Source: an uncultured archaeon (GTDB lineage Archaea > Nanobdellota > Nanobdellia > Pacearchaeales > GW2011-AR1). From it: a stretch of DNA of 64,000 bases. This document shows, one piece after another, positions 8,450 to 16,351 of this stretch. The notes beneath the pieces were generated by a model. It was not told the DNA's origin. It saw only the letters and a list, made by a program, of their open reading frames with translations, and did not search any database. Where the stretch lies: contig CALJLT010000032.1 in the NCBI GenBank assembly GCA_937982425.1, positions 1 to 64,000 on the forward strand. Direction: 5' to 3'. Position 1 is the stretch's first letter; each line of letters starts with the position of its first letter. The translations under genes were made by a program, and so were the position numbers.

Positions 8450-9190
8450 ATGTTATTAAAAATTATTCTAGCAACGATTTTTGTAAGCTTAATAAGTTTA
8501 GTAGGAATTCTAATTTCTTATAAAAAAATTAAAGGAAACCTCCATTATTTGATTTCTTTTTCTGCAGCAGTTTTAATTTCAGTTTCTTTTTTTGATTTAA
8601 TTCCTCATGCATTAGAAGAATTAGAATTGGGAGGAATACATTTACATGAATCCATATTTTTCTTAGTTATAGGAATAATTTTGTTTTTTCTTTTTGAAAA
8701 ATTTATTCATTGGCATCATTGTGGAAAACAAGATTGTGACAAAAAACCTCTGGGCGCATTAATACTTTCAGGAGATTTTCTTCACAATTTTATAGATGGA
8801 ATTTTAATTGCAGGTGCTTTTTTATTGGACCCTTTGACAGGAATAATAATAACCCTTTCAGTTATAATACATGAAATTCCCCAAGAAATAGGGGATTTTG
8901 CAGTTTTAATCCATTCAGGTTATACGAAAAAACGTGCATTGTTCTTAAATTTTCTCTCTGCACTTTCTTCAGTCCTAGGAGGGATTTTAGGTTACTTCCT
9001 TTTAAAGTCATTTGAATCTTTCATACCTTTCGTAGTTTTAATTACGGCAGGAGGATTCATTTACATAGCTTTATCAGATATAATCCCCGAATTACATAAG
9101 CACAAGGGAAATAAAATAAATTTAATAGAAACTTCTATTTTTGTGTTAACTATAATTCTATTTAAGTTTATTTTAGAAATTCTACATTAA
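8450..9190 (+). CDS. ZIP family metal transporter
   Basis: This 246-residue membrane protein has the ZIP metal-site helices: HNFIDG at residues 112-117 (helix IV) and HEIPQEIGD at 141-149 (helix V). A His-containing loop (LELGGIHLHES, IHWHHCGKQDC) lies between helices II and IV, where many ZIPs bind metal. It probably imports zinc or another divalent metal. The start codon is 1 bp after the recombinase stop. Confidence 0.93.
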   Translation: MLLKIILATIFVSLISLVGILISYKKIKGNLHYLISFSAAVLISVSFFDLIPHALEELELGGIHLHESIFFLVIGIILFFLFEKFIHWHHCGKQDCDKKPLGALILSGDFLHNFIDGILIAGAFLLDPLTGIIITLSVIIHEIPQEIGDFAVLIHSGYTKKRALFLNFLSALSSVLGGILGYFLLKSFESFIPFVVLITAGGFIYIALSDIIPELHKHKGNKINLIETSIFVLTIILFKFILEILH

Positions 9191-9191
9191 A

Positions 9192-9614
9192 ATGATAGAA
9201 TTAGAAGAATTAAAAAAAGAAAACCAATCTTTAAGAGAAAAAATAAAAATCTTAGAAGGAAAAATAAATTCTCAAAGAAAGGGAATGGAAATAAAAGCAG
9301 AAAAAGGAAAACACATGTCCAGAGCCCCTTTTGGTTACTCTTGGGAAAAAGAAAAATTAGTTCCCAATGCAGATTCAAAAAAGGTAGAAGAAATTTTCTT
9401 AGATTTTAAAAATTCAGAAAAAACTTTAAATACGCTTTCAAAAAAACACGGATTTTCAATAAACGGGCTTAAAAAGATTCTATCTAATTTTACCTATTTG
9501 GGAAAGATAAAGTTTGGAGGAGAGATTCATGAAGGAAAGCATCTCCCAATAATTTCTCCCATTCTATTCAATCAAGTTCAAGATAAGTTAGAAAAAATTT
9601 ATTTTAAAAAATAA
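9192..9614 (+). CDS. Recombinase-domain protein lacking the catalytic resolvase domain
   Basis: The predicted product is 140 residues. Residues about 1-35 are a coiled coil. The rest matches the middle recombinase domain of large serine recombinases: MSRAPFGYSWEKEKLVPN, then KVEEIFLDF, a helix-turn-helix (TLNTLSKKHGFSINGLKKIL) and FTYLGKIKFGGEIHEGKHLP with a final helix. The N-terminal resolvase domain with the catalytic serine is absent and the start is natural. It follows the ZIP gene by 1 bp. It is probably a domesticated DNA-binding remnant or a standalone DPANN protein. Confidence 0.8.
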   Translation: MIELEELKKENQSLREKIKILEGKINSQRKGMEIKAEKGKHMSRAPFGYSWEKEKLVPNADSKKVEEIFLDFKNSEKTLNTLSKKHGFSINGLKKILSNFTYLGKIKFGGEIHEGKHLPIISPILFNQVQDKLEKIYFKK

Positions 9615-9615
9615 T

Positions 9616-9831
9616 TTATTTTTTGTTTCTTCTTGGATTTGTTTTTTCTTTTTTAGGAAGAATTATCCAAGAGATTAAGTAAGCAAAAATTCCTGCCCCG
9701 TTCAAAAAAATTAAAATCACCGCGATGATTCTTATTATTGAGACATCCAAATCAAAATATTCTGAAAGGCCTTGGCACACCCCTCCAATCATTCCTTCTT
9801 CTTTATTTCTGTAAAGTCTTTTTTTAACCAT
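9616..9831 (-). CDS. PspC domain membrane protein
   Basis: This small protein of 71 residues is a PspC domain: KRLYRNKEEGMIGGVCQGLS, then EYFDLDVSIIRIIAVILIFL with a second hydrophobic stretch ending in ISWIILPKKE. Such proteins sit in the membrane and take part in envelope stress responses. In archaea the precise role is unknown. It lies 6 bp downstream of rps9 on the same strand. Confidence 0.9.
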   Translation of the reverse strand: MVKKRLYRNKEEGMIGGVCQGLSEYFDLDVSIIRIIAVILIFLNGAGIFAYLISWIILPKKEKTNPRRNKK

Positions 9832-9837
9832 TTAAAC

Positions 9838-10260
9838 TCACCTATAAGAAGTCTGTCTTTTTGCACGAGCTCTAGAATCTCCAGGTTTTCTAGCTTCTTT
9901 TCTTCGAACATCCGCAACAAGCAAGGTCCTATCGTATTCTAAAAACGCATCCTTTACTTCTTCTGAATTGGAGAAATTAACTATTCCTTTTGCAAGCGCA
10001 ATTCTCGCAGCATCAATTTGCCCTTTTTCTCCTCCACCCTTAACATTAATTTGAGCATCAAATTCTATTTTTCCTAAAATTTTCTCCGCAATCCTTATTG
10101 GTTCTTCTAGTTTAAGTTTATCGAAGAGGTGAAGAGTTGAATATAATTTCCCATTAAAGGTAATTTTCCCATTTCCACTTTTTATAATTGCTTTTGCAAT
10201 AGCCGCTTTCCTTTTTCCAGAAGCAATAACTTTCTTATATTTAGTCTCTATTCCGCTCAT
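9838..10260 (-). CDS. rps9: 30S ribosomal protein S9
   Basis: A 140-residue archaeal uS9. The N-terminal ASGKRKAAIAKA, the glycine-rich INVKGGGEKGQIDAARIALAKG-type core (ALAKGIV) and the C-terminal tail RRKEARKPGDSRARAKRQTSYR-type ending, which reaches the decoding P site, are all present. The start overlaps the end of rpl13 by 4 bp, as is usual in the archaeal rpl18e-rpl13-rps9 operon. Confidence 0.97.
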   Translation of the reverse strand: MSGIETKYKKVIASGKRKAAIAKAIIKSGNGKITFNGKLYSTLHLFDKLKLEEPIRIAEKILGKIEFDAQINVKGGGEKGQIDAARIALAKGIVNFSNSEEVKDAFLEYDRTLLVADVRRKEARKPGDSRARAKRQTSYR

Positions 10261-10649
10261 TTTCTTTTAAATTCCTTTACTTCCGAGAATTTTCTTTTTT
10301 TCTCTATATTTATTTTTAAAATTTCTTTATTTTCAAATTCTTTTGGAATGCCAGTATAACATTTTAATTTTTTCAAAGCTATTTTCCCTCTACCCTCTCT
10401 ATGGTTTGGAAGCATACCCCTTATGCTTCTTTTTACAATTCTTTCACTCGAGGAAAGATGTTTTGGTCCTTTTTGTCCAGATCCAACTCTAGATCTTTTT
10501 TTCAAAAAATCATTTTTAATCGAATCCTTGTTTCCAGTAATTATTACTTGATCACAATTAAGAATCACTACTTCTTCCCCCTTAAGAAGATTCTTAGCAG
10601 CAATGCTTGCAAGTCTTCCTAAAACAATGTATTTTCCATCCAAAATCAT
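10257..10649 (-). CDS. rpl13: 50S ribosomal protein L13
   Basis: This 130-residue uL13 starts MILDGKYIVLGRLASIAAKN and includes GPKHLSSSERIVKRSIRGML, the family signature region. Length is normal for archaea. It overlaps rpl18e upstream and rps9 downstream by 4 bp each, so translation is probably coupled. Confidence 0.97.
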   Translation of the reverse strand: MILDGKYIVLGRLASIAAKNLLKGEEVVILNCDQVIITGNKDSIKNDFLKKRSRVGSGQKGPKHLSSSERIVKRSIRGMLPNHREGRGKIALKKLKCYTGIPKEFENKEILKINIEKKRKFSEVKEFKRK

Positions 10650-11008
10650 TTTAATATTGTAACTCCTTTCGCATCTTTGTTTTTTTTAATTTCTTCAGAT
10701 AATAAAACCATTTCGCAACCAGCTTTTTTTAATTTTTCTTTTGCTTGCTCAGAAAAGCTCAAAGCAATAATTTTCTTTTTTGTTTTTATTTCTCCTAAAG
10801 ATAGAACCTTTCCAGGAATTGCAAGAGTACTTTCATTAGCTTCTTCTAATTGAGTTAAATTAAATTCTTTTCTTTTTCTTCCAGGAATAGTTAATGAGCT
10901 AGAAATTTCTAACCAAGCAGGATTTTTTTTAGCAAGAAGAATTGTTTCAACTAATTCTGGGTTAGTCTTCTTTTTTAATTGGTTTTCAATTTTTGTTTTT
11001 GATTTCAT
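10646..11008 (-). CDS. rpl18e: 50S ribosomal protein L18e
   Basis: A 120-residue eL18 homologue: KTNPELVETILLAKKNPAWL, then the RKRKEFNLTQLEEAN segment and KVLSLGEIKTKKKIIALSFS. It is the first gene of this half of the operon. In most archaea rpoD sits immediately upstream; here the upstream neighbours are tRNA-Leu and an 11-kb block, and rpoD is at 21996. Confidence 0.95.
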   Translation of the reverse strand: MKSKTKIENQLKKKTNPELVETILLAKKNPAWLEISSSLTIPGRKRKEFNLTQLEEANESTLAIPGKVLSLGEIKTKKKIIALSFSEQAKEKLKKAGCEMVLLSEEIKKNKDAKGVTILK

Positions 11009-11101
11009 TTTATTTTAGGAGAAGTAATAACTTCCCGCTAACGCCAAGCAATTAACTCGCAGGTACAATTTGGAGTTTTAGGTGTTTTATAAAACTTTTG
11101 A

Positions 11102-11184
11102 TGCAGGCGATAGGGTTCGAACCTACGTAGGCATAAGCCAACAGATCTTGAGTCTGTCCCGTTTGACCGCTCCGGCACGCCTGC
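11102..11184 (-). tRNA. tRNA-Leu (CAA)
   Basis: The minus strand folds as a class II tRNA. The acceptor GCAGGCG pairs with CGCCTGC, the anticodon stem ACAGA/TCTGT encloses loop CTCAAGA (anticodon CAA, reads UUG), a long variable arm TGGCTTATGCCTACG follows, and the T-arm is TAGGTTCGAACCCTA with discriminator A. CCA is not encoded. It stands between rpl18e and the divergent ATPase pair, at the left edge of the DNA that splits the ribosomal operon. Confidence 0.97.
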
Positions 11185-11306
11185 ATACAATTCCTATAAA
11201 ACCTTTAATTAAAAAACTTTACATTTAACTTTAATAAAAAAGCTTGTAATTATGTAGTAGTTACATAAACAAAAGATTTATAAATAAAACATTCCCCCAT
11301 AAAGCT

Positions 11307-11753
11307 ATGGAAATAAATGATTTGAATTTGAAAAATCTGGTATCTCAACCGAAAAACGCTAAAATAAGTGAAATTAGCTCGGCAAATTTAATCGGAGATT
11401 TAGGAAAGGCAAAATCAGATTCGCTTAAAAAATCTATAACAGAAGTTAAAGATCTAATTCAAGATAGGGAAAAATTAAGCAGGCAAATAATTCAAGAATG
11501 TGAAAAACTAAAATCTGAAATTGACGTTTACTTAAGAGAAAATCAAACAGTTCAAATTGGAGGCCCAGATGTAATTAGAGAAAAGAATGATCTTAGACAC
11601 AAAAGAATAGAAATTTCCGAGCTTCAATTAAATGAAAGATTAAATTGCTGGAAAGATACAACTCAACTTAAGAGAGAATTAAGAGAATTAGAAGCAGAAT
11701 TATTAGAAAAAGAAGAAAGGAAAAGTACATTATCTAAATTTTTAGGAGAATAA
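11307..11753 (+). CDS. Coiled-coil partner protein of HerA-like ATPase
   Basis: The 148-residue product is predicted to be almost wholly alpha-helical and charged, with long heptad-like stretches (SLKKSITEVKDLIQDREKLS and ELRELEAELLEKEER) and no recognised domain. A TATA-like TTTATAAAT lies about 25 bp upstream. Its stop is 1 bp before the start of the ATPase gene, so the two form a transcription unit and probably work together. Not recognised as NurA, the usual partner of HerA. Confidence 0.75.
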   Translation: MEINDLNLKNLVSQPKNAKISEISSANLIGDLGKAKSDSLKKSITEVKDLIQDREKLSRQIIQECEKLKSEIDVYLRENQTVQIGGPDVIREKNDLRHKRIEISELQLNERLNCWKDTTQLKRELRELEAELLEKEERKSTLSKFLGE

Positions 11754-11754
11754 A

Positions 11755-13725
11755 ATGAACACAAAAATAACTATAGAAGAAATTGCAAGAAAGTTGAAAC
11801 CAATATTCGGAGAAGCAATAGATAAAATTTATTTCAAATATGTAACTTCAGAATCTTTGGAAGAAAAAAACGAAATTTCTCAATTATTGAGTGCTCTTTA
11901 TCAAAAAAATCTATCAAAATTATTAGAACAAGGAATTCTTTTAGAGCCACCAGAAGAAAATATAATCAAAGCCGAATATGCTTTAAGCCCAGTTTCATAT
12001 GCAGGGAAAAAATTAAATTTATTTGGGTTAAGGGAAAAAGATTGGCCAAGGCACGTTTGTATAACCGGTATGAGCGGTTCTGGAAAAACTACTTTTGCAT
12101 TTAGTGTTTTAAAAAATTTTATAGAAAAAGAAAAGCCTTTTTTAGTTTTTGATTGGAAAAAATCATTCAGACCTTTGATGAATTTAGATAATTCAATAAT
12201 GTTGTTTACTGTAGGAAATAAAGAAGTTTCAAATTATTTTAAAATGAATATAAACATCCCCCCAAAGGGAGTAAACCCAAAAGAATGGATAAATGTTTTA
12301 TGTGATTTGTTAACTGAAAGTTTTCAAGTTTCATTCGGAGTACATAAAATTTTATTAGAAACTTTAGACGAAGCTTTCGAAGGTTGGGGGGTTTATGAAG
12401 GAGGAAAACACTATCCTAATTGGAAACATATAAAAAGACTTTTAGAGCAAAAAGCAAAAGACTCAAAAGGAAGAGAAACCGGCTGGTATGAAAGCGCATT
12501 AAGAGTTGCAACTGTTTTAACTTTTGGAGAATTTGGAGAAGTTATTAATTATGAAGGGAAGAGAAACCTTTCAATAGAAGATTTATTCGACAAAAGAGTT
12601 ATTCTTGAATTGAATTCTCTTTCAAATGTAGAAAAGAAATTTTTTGCAGAGTATATTTTGACTTACATATATAAATTAAAAAAAATACAAGAAAATAAAA
12701 TAAATCAAGAATTTAATTATGCAATCCTTGTAGATGAAGCTCATAACGTTTTTTTAAAAAATAAAACTTATTTTGTTTCAGAATCAGTTACAGATTTAGT
12801 TTATAGAGAAATGAGAGAATATGGAATAAGCTTAATCTGTTTAGACCAGCATGTCTCTAAGCTAAGCGATTCAGTTACAGGAAATAGCGCTTGTCATGTA
12901 ATGTTTCAGCAGCAACTTCCAGAAGACATTAGAGATGCAAGTCAAATAATGCAATTAGAACAAAGAAAAGATATTTTTTCTAAATTGTCGGTTGGTCAAG
13001 CAATAGTCAAGCTTTCTGAAAGATACACTTCTCCCTTTTTAATTGAAGTGCCTTTTGTAGACTTGAGAAAGCACACGCTTCCAGATTTAGAATTAAAAAG
13101 TAAAATGAAGGCAATCATTTCTGGAGTAGAAGTAGAAAAGCACGACCCGGAATTTTTGAAAGAAATAACTAGCATAAATGAATTTCCAAGGGAAAAAAAT
13201 CCAAAGGTTGAATTTATTCCAAATAAAAAAGAAGAAAGTTTAGAGCCGGAAACTATTGAAATAGCCCAATTTCCAAAAAAAAATTCTTCAAAGAAAGATT
13301 TGAATGAAAAAGAAAAAATTTTATTTGAATTTATAAAAAGATATAAGGAAAAAAATTACGATTTAAATGAAATAGAAAGAATTCTCGAAAAAGGAGTAAG
13401 TGCAGGATATTATTCTTCTTTAGAAGTTATGAATTCGATGAACTTCTTTTTAGGAGAAAATTTGAAAGTTCCTTTAAAAAAAGAAAAGAAAATTTCTTTT
13501 TCATTTATAGAAGACAAAATTAATGAAGAAGAAAAGAAATTTTTGAATTTTCTTTCTCAAAATCCAGGCCATAATTTAAGCACAGTTGAGCTTTACAAAA
13601 AAATAGGGCTTTCTCCTAGAAAAGGAAACGTAATTAAAGACGGATTATTAAATAAAAATCTAATAAAAGTTCAAGAAGAAAAACATGACAGAGGATGGAA
13701 AAAATTAATCATGCTCAATAAATAA
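11755..13725 (+). CDS. HerA/FtsK-like P-loop ATPase with C-terminal winged helix
   Basis: A 656-residue protein. Walker A GMSGSGKT lies at residues 105-112 (after HVCIT), and a Walker B strand with DEAHN (ILVDEAHNVFL) is at about 323-333. The core has the layout of HerA/TraG-type DNA pumps (VFDWKKSFRPLM, FFAEYILTYIYKLKK, REMREYGISLICLDQH). After a charged linker come two helical segments and a C-terminal winged helix (about 585-655, FLNFLSQNPGHNLSTVELYK). DNA translocation is inferred. It pairs with the coiled-coil gene at 11307 and could be chromosomal or from an archaeal mobile element. Codon use matches the archaeal genes, not the block that follows. Confidence 0.85.
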   Translation: MNTKITIEEIARKLKPIFGEAIDKIYFKYVTSESLEEKNEISQLLSALYQKNLSKLLEQGILLEPPEENIIKAEYALSPVSYAGKKLNLFGLREKDWPRHVCITGMSGSGKTTFAFSVLKNFIEKEKPFLVFDWKKSFRPLMNLDNSIMLFTVGNKEVSNYFKMNINIPPKGVNPKEWINVLCDLLTESFQVSFGVHKILLETLDEAFEGWGVYEGGKHYPNWKHIKRLLEQKAKDSKGRETGWYESALRVATVLTFGEFGEVINYEGKRNLSIEDLFDKRVILELNSLSNVEKKFFAEYILTYIYKLKKIQENKINQEFNYAILVDEAHNVFLKNKTYFVSESVTDLVYREMREYGISLICLDQHVSKLSDSVTGNSACHVMFQQQLPEDIRDASQIMQLEQRKDIFSKLSVGQAIVKLSERYTSPFLIEVPFVDLRKHTLPDLELKSKMKAIISGVEVEKHDPEFLKEITSINEFPREKNPKVEFIPNKKEESLEPETIEIAQFPKKNSSKKDLNEKEKILFEFIKRYKEKNYDLNEIERILEKGVSAGYYSSLEVMNSMNFFLGENLKVPLKKEKKISFSFIEDKINEEEKKFLNFLSQNPGHNLSTVELYKKIGLSPRKGNVIKDGLLNKNLIKVQEEKHDRGWKKLIMLNK

Positions 13726-14046
13726 TCATATTCAAAATTTCCCCCTTAGATAAAAACCAAACACAAATCGACTAAAACGAATAAAACAATTCGTCTTTAA
13801 CAAGATTCGTATTTGAAATATCTAAAAAAGTTGATTTCGAAAAAGAAAATAACTGAAAAAACTTAAACTCGACAAAGAGATTAAGTGAAAAACCTTCGAA
13901 ATGAAAATTCCGAAGCGAAATACCTTTTAGGAAAGAAATAACAGTCAAGCATAAGCTAGACGATAATATATTTTTCAAGTGAAATACCTTGAAATAACCT
14001 TGAAATTCAATAAATTTTTTCACAAAACCCAAATCACTTTTCAACC
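13726..14046. other. Gene-free junction between archaeal and bacterial-type DNA
   Basis: About 320 bp with no gene. It is AT-rich with many TCGAAA and GTGAAATACCTT words (for example at about 13915-13925 and 13979-13993). The style shifts here from the archaeal ATPase gene to the higher-GC block, so the left boundary of the foreign DNA or a misassembly join should lie in this stretch. No direct repeat or attachment site was recognised. Confidence 0.5.
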
Positions 14047-14826
14047 ATGAAAACACAACAAATTTGTTCCATCGCGATCTTTTTTATGATCGCCAGTTGC
14101 TCCTCCCCCCAGAAGTTGGAAAACACTTCCAAGATCGAAAGAGGAATTTCTAAAGAAGCTCCTTTGGGGGAATATGATGTTATCCACCTTGACGGACAGG
14201 GAGATTTTATTCTCCAGTTTGAAGAAGATCAAATCTGGGGGATCAATAAACGTTTTACCCTTACTCTCAAAGAAGGGAAGAAAAAAGGGAAGATGATTTG
14301 GGACGAGGATAGAATGTTCTTTTTTGAAAAAACAAACGAACGAGTATTGATCGCAAGAAACACAAAAGTTTCCCCTCTGTTCGACAAAGAGAAAGAGATC
14401 AAAACTCTAAAGAACAGAGATTACCGTGAAAGTGCGGGAAATCACACCTTCCCAATAAAATTGGGAAAAAGAAATTTCCTTGTGTTCCAAAGAGGAATTT
14501 TTGTTTATCTCTTTGAACAGGGAAAGTTCGATGAGGTGTATGATAACTACACTCTCAACTTATTTGTCCAATCAAAAGAGGGACAAGATGGAGTTTGGAT
14601 AGCTAATACCCGTCTCTATTCAAAGCGGAAGGTACAGCCTTCTTCGTCGGATTCACCTGTCCCCTCTGCCCCCTCAGAGATTCCCACTTCCCACATCGTA
14701 AAATCAGGAGAAACTCTGGGAAGTATAGCCCAAAAATACGGGCTTTCCTGGAGGGAAATCCAGGTTTTGAATAGTCTTGATAATCCGAACAAATTGAGGG
14801 TGGGTCAAATCCTCAAATTGAAATAA
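14047..14826 (+). CDS. LysM-domain lipoprotein (bacterial type)
   Basis: A 259-residue predicted lipoprotein. A signal peptide ends in lipobox IASC (Cys18) followed by SSPQ. The body (about 25-195) is beta-rich with no recognised domain, then a Ser/Pro linker (SSSDSPVPSAPSEIPTS) and a C-terminal LysM domain at about 214-259 (HIVKSGETLGSIAQKYGLSW, ending LRVGQILKLK), which binds peptidoglycan-type glycans. Lipoprotein processing and LysM point to a bacterial origin. Higher GC and CTC/ATC codons differ from the archaeal genes around the block. A terminator-like repeat follows at 14831. Confidence 0.85.
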   Translation: MKTQQICSIAIFFMIASCSSPQKLENTSKIERGISKEAPLGEYDVIHLDGQGDFILQFEEDQIWGINKRFTLTLKEGKKKGKMIWDEDRMFFFEKTNERVLIARNTKVSPLFDKEKEIKTLKNRDYRESAGNHTFPIKLGKRNFLVFQRGIFVYLFEQGKFDEVYDNYTLNLFVQSKEGQDGVWIANTRLYSKRKVQPSSSDSPVPSAPSEIPTSHIVKSGETLGSIAQKYGLSWREIQVLNSLDNPNKLRVGQILKLK

Positions 14827-14830
14827 TTTT

Positions 14831-14874
14831 TTTAAGAAGTTGGTAAGAGCACTGCTGTGAGCGAGTGTTATTTA
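14831..14874 (+). terminator. Intergenic hairpin repeat, copy 1 (partial)
   Basis: Contains AAGTTGGTAAGAGCACTGCT and the hairpin AGCACT...AGTGTT (14848-14869) followed by a T-rich tail. It lacks the first arm seen in copies 2-4. One stem pair is changed to a G-T wobble relative to the other copies, so pairing is kept. It has the form of a Rho-independent terminator after the LysM lipoprotein gene. Confidence 0.8.
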
Positions 14875-14911
14875 TTTTAATTTTATGTTAAACAAAAAAA
14901 ACTTTTAACAC

Positions 14912-15328
14912 ATGAAAAAATTATTTGTCTTTTTAATTTCATTAATTTTGTTTTCTTGCTCGACGGAAGCTATGAGCAGAAAGCAAATAAAGTTTTCGGA
15001 ATTTGACTCTGCAGCAGAACAAGAGGGATTTTCCAAAAGAGATATCTATCGCATTTCAGGAGCCCCACTTGTGATCTTTTTATTTGGAATGGGAATACTA
15101 GTCCGGGCAATGTCAAGAGAGAAAGAAAATTACAGAAAAGTAAAAAATATTTTTTTCTTGACACTATTAATAATGACCATTCTAATGATGGTCTGGACAT
15201 ATTACATGTTCAAGGACCCTACCTTTTTGAAGGACTTACTAATTGTCTTTATCCTTATCTGGGGAGGAAGTTGGATCCTTGAAAAGATCCCTCCCATAAG
15301 GAGACTTTTCTTAAAAGAAAAAATTTAG
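14912..15328 (+). CDS. Lipoprotein-signal membrane protein, unknown
   Basis: A 138-residue protein with a signal peptide and lipobox LFSC (Cys16), then a short polar part and three hydrophobic helices (about residues 48-64, 78-96, 102-120). It ends with a basic tail. Preceded by the repeated leader AACAAAAAAAACTTTTAACAC directly before ATG, which recurs before other genes of the block. No family recognised; bacterial type because of the lipobox. Confidence 0.7.
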   Translation: MKKLFVFLISLILFSCSTEAMSRKQIKFSEFDSAAEQEGFSKRDIYRISGAPLVIFLFGMGILVRAMSREKENYRKVKNIFFLTLLIMTILMMVWTYYMFKDPTFLKDLLIVFILIWGGSWILEKIPPIRRLFLKEKI

Positions 15329-15350
15329 CAAACAAAAAAACTTTTAACAC

Positions 15351-15791
15351 ATGAAAACAAAAAAGAATTTAACCGAAATTTTTCTCCTTCTAGGAGTAAT
15401 TATTTCTTTCGTAGGAATGATTTTTTTCCTAAGAATGGAACGTGGACTTCTAAGCACAGGGGGATTTGCCCTTTCCCTGAACATTTTTACTGTGCTCTTC
15501 TGGCTCCTCTTCAAGCGGGAGATTCTCCCTTACAATAGAAAGGGAATGGGGTATACATTCTTAAAAGGATACAAGTATCTCCTATTTATCTTGGGGATTT
15601 ATCTTCTGTTCCTTTTAATGAACCTTGAATACAGATGGGAAGTGAATCCTGAAGATTCCTTAACCCATTTTTCAAAGTTTCTCCATAACGCAAAAGTAGG
15701 AACTTCCTATCTCCTGGGGTTCGGAGGAATCTGTTTTTCTATTCTAGGAGTTATGTTGGAAGTAATCCAAATAAGAAAGGAGGAAAAATGA
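15351..15791 (+). CDS. Four-helix membrane protein, unknown
   Basis: The product is 146 residues with four predicted membrane helices (about 10-26, 34-52, 72-88, 112-132) and a charged C-terminus. It has the same AACAAAAAAACTTTTAACAC leader before the start. Its last codons overlap the start of the next gene by 4 bp (ATGA), and the GGAGGA just before that start is a good Shine-Dalgarno site. Not recognised. Confidence 0.7.
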   Translation: MKTKKNLTEIFLLLGVIISFVGMIFFLRMERGLLSTGGFALSLNIFTVLFWLLFKREILPYNRKGMGYTFLKGYKYLLFILGIYLLFLLMNLEYRWEVNPEDSLTHFSKFLHNAKVGTSYLLGFGGICFSILGVMLEVIQIRKEEK

Positions 15792-16261
15792 AAAGGATGA
15801 TTCTATTTTTGAACGAAACAAAGTTTCGTTCTTTAATCGCCATCATGTGCCTCCTTTGGAGCGCACTAGCCTTCAACCTTTTAATTCGAAGAGCAGGAAT
15901 AGAATTAGGAAACTGGAAACTTCTCTTCCCTTGGGAAGAAGTTCCCAATTTTAGATTTCTACCTTACCTTTTAGTTGGTTGTGGGATAGGAATAATATTC
16001 CACTTCTTTCTAATCCTCTTTTTCAAAAGAGTAAAAGTAGAAGGGGGCTATCTCTCTTGGAGCGGAAGTTTTTTTTTCCTTGGATTTATTCCGGGATTCC
16101 TAATTCCGGCATTTCAAAATACATCTGCCCTCCACGAACTTCCAGATTTTGATCCATCGTTTGCGTTGTGGAAATGGATTATCCCTTTTTTCACAATATT
16201 AGGAATTTCTCTTGGACTTCTTTTTGAGTTCAAAAGAAAGAAAAAAATCCCCAACTCTTAA
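15788..16261 (+). CDS. Membrane protein, unknown
   Basis: A 157-residue protein with about four hydrophobic helices (near residues 15-31, 56-77, 93-113, 131-149) and a basic tail ending KRKKKIPNS. Its start overlaps the stop of the preceding gene by 4 bp, so the two are translationally coupled. The stop codon lies inside copy 2 of the double-hairpin repeat. No family recognised. Confidence 0.7.
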   Translation: MKRMILFLNETKFRSLIAIMCLLWSALAFNLLIRRAGIELGNWKLLFPWEEVPNFRFLPYLLVGCGIGIIFHFFLILFFKRVKVEGGYLSWSGSFFFLGFIPGFLIPAFQNTSALHELPDFDPSFALWKWIIPFFTILGISLGLLFEFKRKKKIPNS

Positions 16262-16316
16262 TTGAGAACGACAAGCGAAGTTGGTAAGAGCACTGCTGTG
16301 AGCGAGTGCTATTTTT
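16251..16316 (+). terminator. Double-hairpin intergenic repeat, copy 2
   Basis: First arm: CCAACT (16251-16256) pairs with AGTTGG around TTAATTGAGAACGACAAGCGA-like loop bases. Second arm: AGCACTGCT-GTG-AGC-G-AGTGCT (16289-16310) with a one-base bulge, followed by ATTTTT. Nearly identical to copies 3 and 4. It has the form of an intrinsic terminator with an extra structured 5' arm. Confidence 0.85.
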
Positions 16317-16351
16317 ATTAACTTAGTATCAACAAAAAAACTTTTTCAATC

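Noticed and set aside
11102-11184. tRNA-Leu as attachment site of the insertion
   Set aside because: The tRNA 3' end faces away from the inserted DNA, and no copy of its 3' end was found near 21.9 kb.
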